In this document: positions 61,087 to 64,000 of the stretch, in pieces
Numbering within the stretch: the stretch's first letter is position 1
Layout: every line of letters starts with the position of its first letter
Origin: Cercozoa sp. M6MM
Lineage: Eukaryota; Endomyxa: Ascetosporea
DNA length: 64,000 nucleotides
Reading direction: 5' to 3' (one strand)
Assembly (NCBI GenBank): GCA_040357565.1
Contig: JBDODJ010000001.1
Notes under the pieces: model-generated
What the model saw: the letters and a program-made list of their open reading frames with translations, nothing else
What the model was told of the DNA's origin: nothing
The model's database searches: none
Made by a program: the position numbers and the translations under genes

Positions 61087-61165
61087 TTGTTGTCTCGTGT
61101 GTTTGTTGTCTCGTGTGTTTGTTGTCTCGTGTGTTTGTTGTCTCGTGTGTTTGTTGTCTCGTGTG
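61087..61165 (+). repeat. 16-bp tandem repeat upstream of the kinase-like gene
   Basis: About five copies of TGTTGTCTCGTGTGTT in the 5' region of the right-arm gene. The left arm has about two copies at the matching place. Confidence 0.85.
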
Positions 61166-61366
61166 CTTGTTGTTTTGTTGTGTGTGTCTCTTGACTGTAC
61201 TGGGACAAGGCATTAGTTTTCTGTGCTGTGCTTGGGCAGAACAAAGTGAAACAAAGCAAGAACACTCTCCGTTGAACTGGTACTACCTCTACTACTCTGT
61301 GCTTGTGGTGCGAGTGAGTGCTTGTGTTGTGGTATGTTGGTTTTGACACAGAGAGAAACAACGACA

Positions 61367-63475
61367 ATGGAACTTCCCAACGCCGACCCACGGGGTCTCG
61401 ATGAACGAGACCGATCGGCACTGCTGCGCTACTGCAAGGGTACTACTGCACACTAAACCAAAGAGGTGTAACGCACACTCACACATGTGTCTATGGGTAT
61501 GTGCATATGTCTGTGTGTTTATGGTAGCGCAAGACACGTGGTGCATCGTGAAAGCACCAAATGTACGACTGGCGCAACAGACCGCTAGCAGGTACCTTGT
61601 GTGTTTTTGATTATGTCTGTGTCTGTCTGTACTGTGCGTACTGTGTGTGTACTGTGTGTCTACTGTATGTGTCTGTATGCATACATTGTGTGTGGTCTGA
61701 TCAGAAAGCACAACGCGCGCTACATGCGTGCGGAAAGTGCTCTTACAAAATCAGCCGACGAGGCCGCCATGCGAGCACACTGGATAGAAATTGAGCGCGT
61801 CACTGAGAAGTGGTACTGCCTGTACATATATTTATGTCTATATATGTGTGTGTATGTACATTAACATGTGTGTGGGTAGGCAGCGTGACTTGGCTCAAGC
61901 AGGCACGAGGGCCTCCAACTCACTGCTTTTTGAGTTGGAGGCCACCAAGACCGTGCAGCAGGTGGCCGGTGCTGACTTGGGGTGCCCTGACTCTCTGTCA
62001 TTTGTGTGTGTATATGTATGTGTGTGTGTGTGTATTATATGTTGTGTATGTGTGTGTGTGGATGACACAGGCAGCACACGGTAAGCCCAGTGGGCACAGT
62101 TCCTGTGCTGCCCACGAGCATCTTGCCGCAAGGTGATCTCTGCTCGCAATTGGCCTACCTCGAACGGCAGGCAGCTTTCTCCCTCTTCCTTCCACACTTG
62201 TCAGGCCTAGGTAGTGTGTATTGTGCTGTGTGCCTGCAATAGAAAGAGTTGCCGGTCGAAGCGGTCAAGTTGTGCCCCACTGCTGCTGCTGTTGAGGCCA
62301 ACACTGACACCGCCATCGTGGTGGAGCGAGTGCGTGGCTGCTCGCTGGGGCAGTTGTTGGAGAACACTGCTCCCTTTGGTACCCTTGCTCTCTGCAAGCA
62401 ATGCATATGTGTGTGTGTGCACATTTGCATGTATCATGTGTCTCTGTATATTATGTACGGCACAGGGCACGAGCACGAGTTGCGACAGGCCGCACGAGCC
62501 ACAGTGTCCTTGTTGACGCCACTGTGCCGACTACTAACACGTCTTCACAAGCGCGGCATTCTTCACAATGATTTATCGCCAGGCAATCTCATGTTCTCGT
62601 CGAACGACACTGCGGTCTGCGAGCAAATCGAGGCGTGTGCCTCACTTGGCGAAATGTACGACCTTTTCGATAAGGTATCACGTGTCTGTCTGTGCACATG
62701 TGTGCTCAAACATGTTATGTCTGTTGCAGGTCGAACTAGGCAGCGTGTACGCTGTGCTGATTGACTACGGCGAGGCGTCACTGCAAGGATGCTCGCGGTT
62801 GCATCCCAAGGTAGTCCTGGTCTGTTTCTGTCTGTCCATGTGTATCTGCTTCGTGTGTCGGCAGGGTTGTCCGGTAGCATCTACGTTGGCCTCGCACTCC
62901 ACGTGTGCTCGGCTTTTTGTGCGACAGCTGCGGCAGGCGCGTTTGCTCCATGAGTAGCACACTCCCTCTTCTTTGTGTGCTCTGTGTGTATACTGTATGC
63001 ATGTATGTTGTGTGTGTGCCCTGTGTGTACACATGCATGTACTTTGCTTGTGTGTGTGTGCAGCACTTCGCACGAGCAGGCACTGTTGAAGGTGCTGCAA
63101 CAACTGTGCCGACCGACATCGCCGCACTCGCAACTACTCTGTGCCCTTACCTTCTCCTATGCCTTTTGTGTCTTGTGTGTGCGTATGTTTATGTGTGTGT
63201 GTGTGGTGATACAGGTTTTACCCAAGGTTACAGTGCACCCGAGGCAGCAACACTCGGCATGCGATCTGCCTTATCGGACTCCTTCTCGTTGGGTACATTG
63301 CATTGCTGGTCTGTGGGGTGTGTGGGTGTGGGTGTGAGTGTGTGTACTGAGTATATATGTATATATGTGGACCAATGGTGCAGGCGCGATCATGCGCTCG
63401 ATGATGTTTGGCGTGTGGGGCCACGACTGCGGCGACTTTGTCAAGATGGGCCGCCCGGGTACTGCCTCTGTCCGG

Positions 63476-63531
<56 letters not shown>

Positions 63532-63902
63532 CATACCATGCATGTGTATCTGTGTGACAGACGTCGAGGTTGCTCAGCTCAAGCAGTGCCAGAGCCTGCA
63601 GTTGCCGATGTGGGCTCGCCTCCTGCACGTGGACGGCGCTGCCTCTGCGATAGAGGAGGAAGTGCCTGCTGTACACTTCTTTTATGTATCGATGCATGCC
63701 TGTTTGTGTTTGTGTTTGTGTGTATGTCTGGTCTGGTGTAGCTGCCACCATCGTGGCTGTGGTATGACTGCATTCCAGGCGACACTCTGGCACTGCTGCA
63801 GCGACGTGCCCCTGACCTCTTGCGAGTGCTGGATGCGCTGCTGGACCCGCGGCCTCTGTGTCGAGGCACTGTCGCCGAGACTATGGACCAGTTCGCCTGG
63901 TA

Positions 63903-63947
<45 letters not shown>

Positions 63948-64000
63948 GTATCGTGTGTGTATGTGTTGTGCTGTCCAGTGCACTGTGGCACGAGGACTCT
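61367..64000 (+). CDS. Protein-kinase-like protein, right inverted-repeat copy (partial)
   Basis: Same gene as at 1-2190, opposite orientation, and longer here because the window extends further. Exons from the start MELPNADPRGLDERD: AQDTWCIVKAPNVRLAQQ, KHNARYMRAESALTKS, QRDLAQAGTRASNSLLF, then the kinase core with VVERVRGCSLG, ILHNDLSPGNLMFSS, VYAVLIDYGEAS and GYSAPEAATLG. The C-lobe continues past the left copy's edge: IMRSMMFGVWGHDCGDFVK, VAQLKQCQSLQLPMWARLLH, LPPSWLWYDCIPGDTLAL and LLRVLDALLDPRPLCRG, running off the end. Introns are TG-rich; one is a TG tract of 50 bp (63479-63528), another a CT run (63909-63942). HND and DYG replace HRD and DFG in both copies. Confidence 0.75.
63479..63528. 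repeat. TG microsatellite, intronic
   Basis: Fifty bp of TG inside an intron of the right kinase-like gene; the corresponding left-arm intron has no such expansion in the visible part. Confidence 0.9.

Larger units (their letters stand above)
60573..64000. repeat. Right arm of large inverted repeat
   Basis: Reverse complement of 1-2926, continuing past the window end. The arm's inner edge lies at about 60573. It differs from the left arm by scattered substitutions, more copies of a 16-bp unit (61087-61165) and a longer TG tract (63479-63528). Confidence 0.9.

Overview
The window is nuclear DNA of a single-celled eukaryote with small, intron-dense genes. Nearly every gene is broken by several introns of about 35-90 bp. 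Donors are very often GTAC rather than GTAAG, and acceptors are CAG or TAG. Many introns carry CA/TG, pyrimidine-rich or G-rich tracts, and all five runs of N (6009-6108, 7919-7928, 30204-30303, 32274-32283, 55611-55710) lie inside such intronic repeats. The gene set (CSB, TFIIS, Rpn13, DDX41, EMG1, prefoldin 5, cytochrome c1, p24) is pan-eukaryotic. A seven-transmembrane receptor fused to an inositol-phosphate 5-phosphatase recalls receptor-enzyme fusions of oomycetes and Dictyostelium, so a protist is likely, but I cannot fix the lineage. Exon boundaries below come from reading frames and splice signals by eye; outer coordinates are firmer than internal ones.

Layout. Positions 1 to about 2926 and about 60573 to 64000 are the two arms of a large inverted repeat, each with a copy of the same divergent protein-kinase-like gene; both copies run off the window. 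Inside lie: a helical protein (3180-5225); CSB/RAD26 (5418-9649) divergent from a PAPA-1-like gene (9860-10853); a compact tRNA locus (10937-11136); an acidic protein; a galacturonate-reductase-like enzyme; Rpn13; TFIIS; a SANT protein (to 19850); a kinase with a hydrophobic N-terminus; a polytopic protein; a coiled-coil/beta-trefoil-like protein; a second polytopic protein; a secreted Cys-rich protein; a small membrane protein; a BAR-like/SBF2-like protein; a Gln-rich protein; DDX41 (37444-40808); a 1.2-kb foldback element; then LYR protein, prefoldin 5, M14 carboxypeptidase, EMG1, a helical protein, cytochrome c1, the receptor-phosphatase, a p24 cargo receptor and an amino-acid transporter.

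How the genes relate. From 5.4 to 19.9 kb several genes serve transcription, repair and chromatin (CSB, PAPA-1/INO80-type subunit, Rpn13, TFIIS, SANT). Elsewhere the genes are unrelated housekeeping functions, often in divergent or convergent pairs only 100-500 bp apart.

The most striking item is the tRNA locus. Its acceptor stems do not pair within each apparent tRNA but pair perfectly crosswise. It therefore reads as a circularly permuted tRNA nested inside the anticodon-loop intron of another tRNA, two cloverleaves joined anticodon to anticodon. Second is the receptor fused to a 5-phosphatase.
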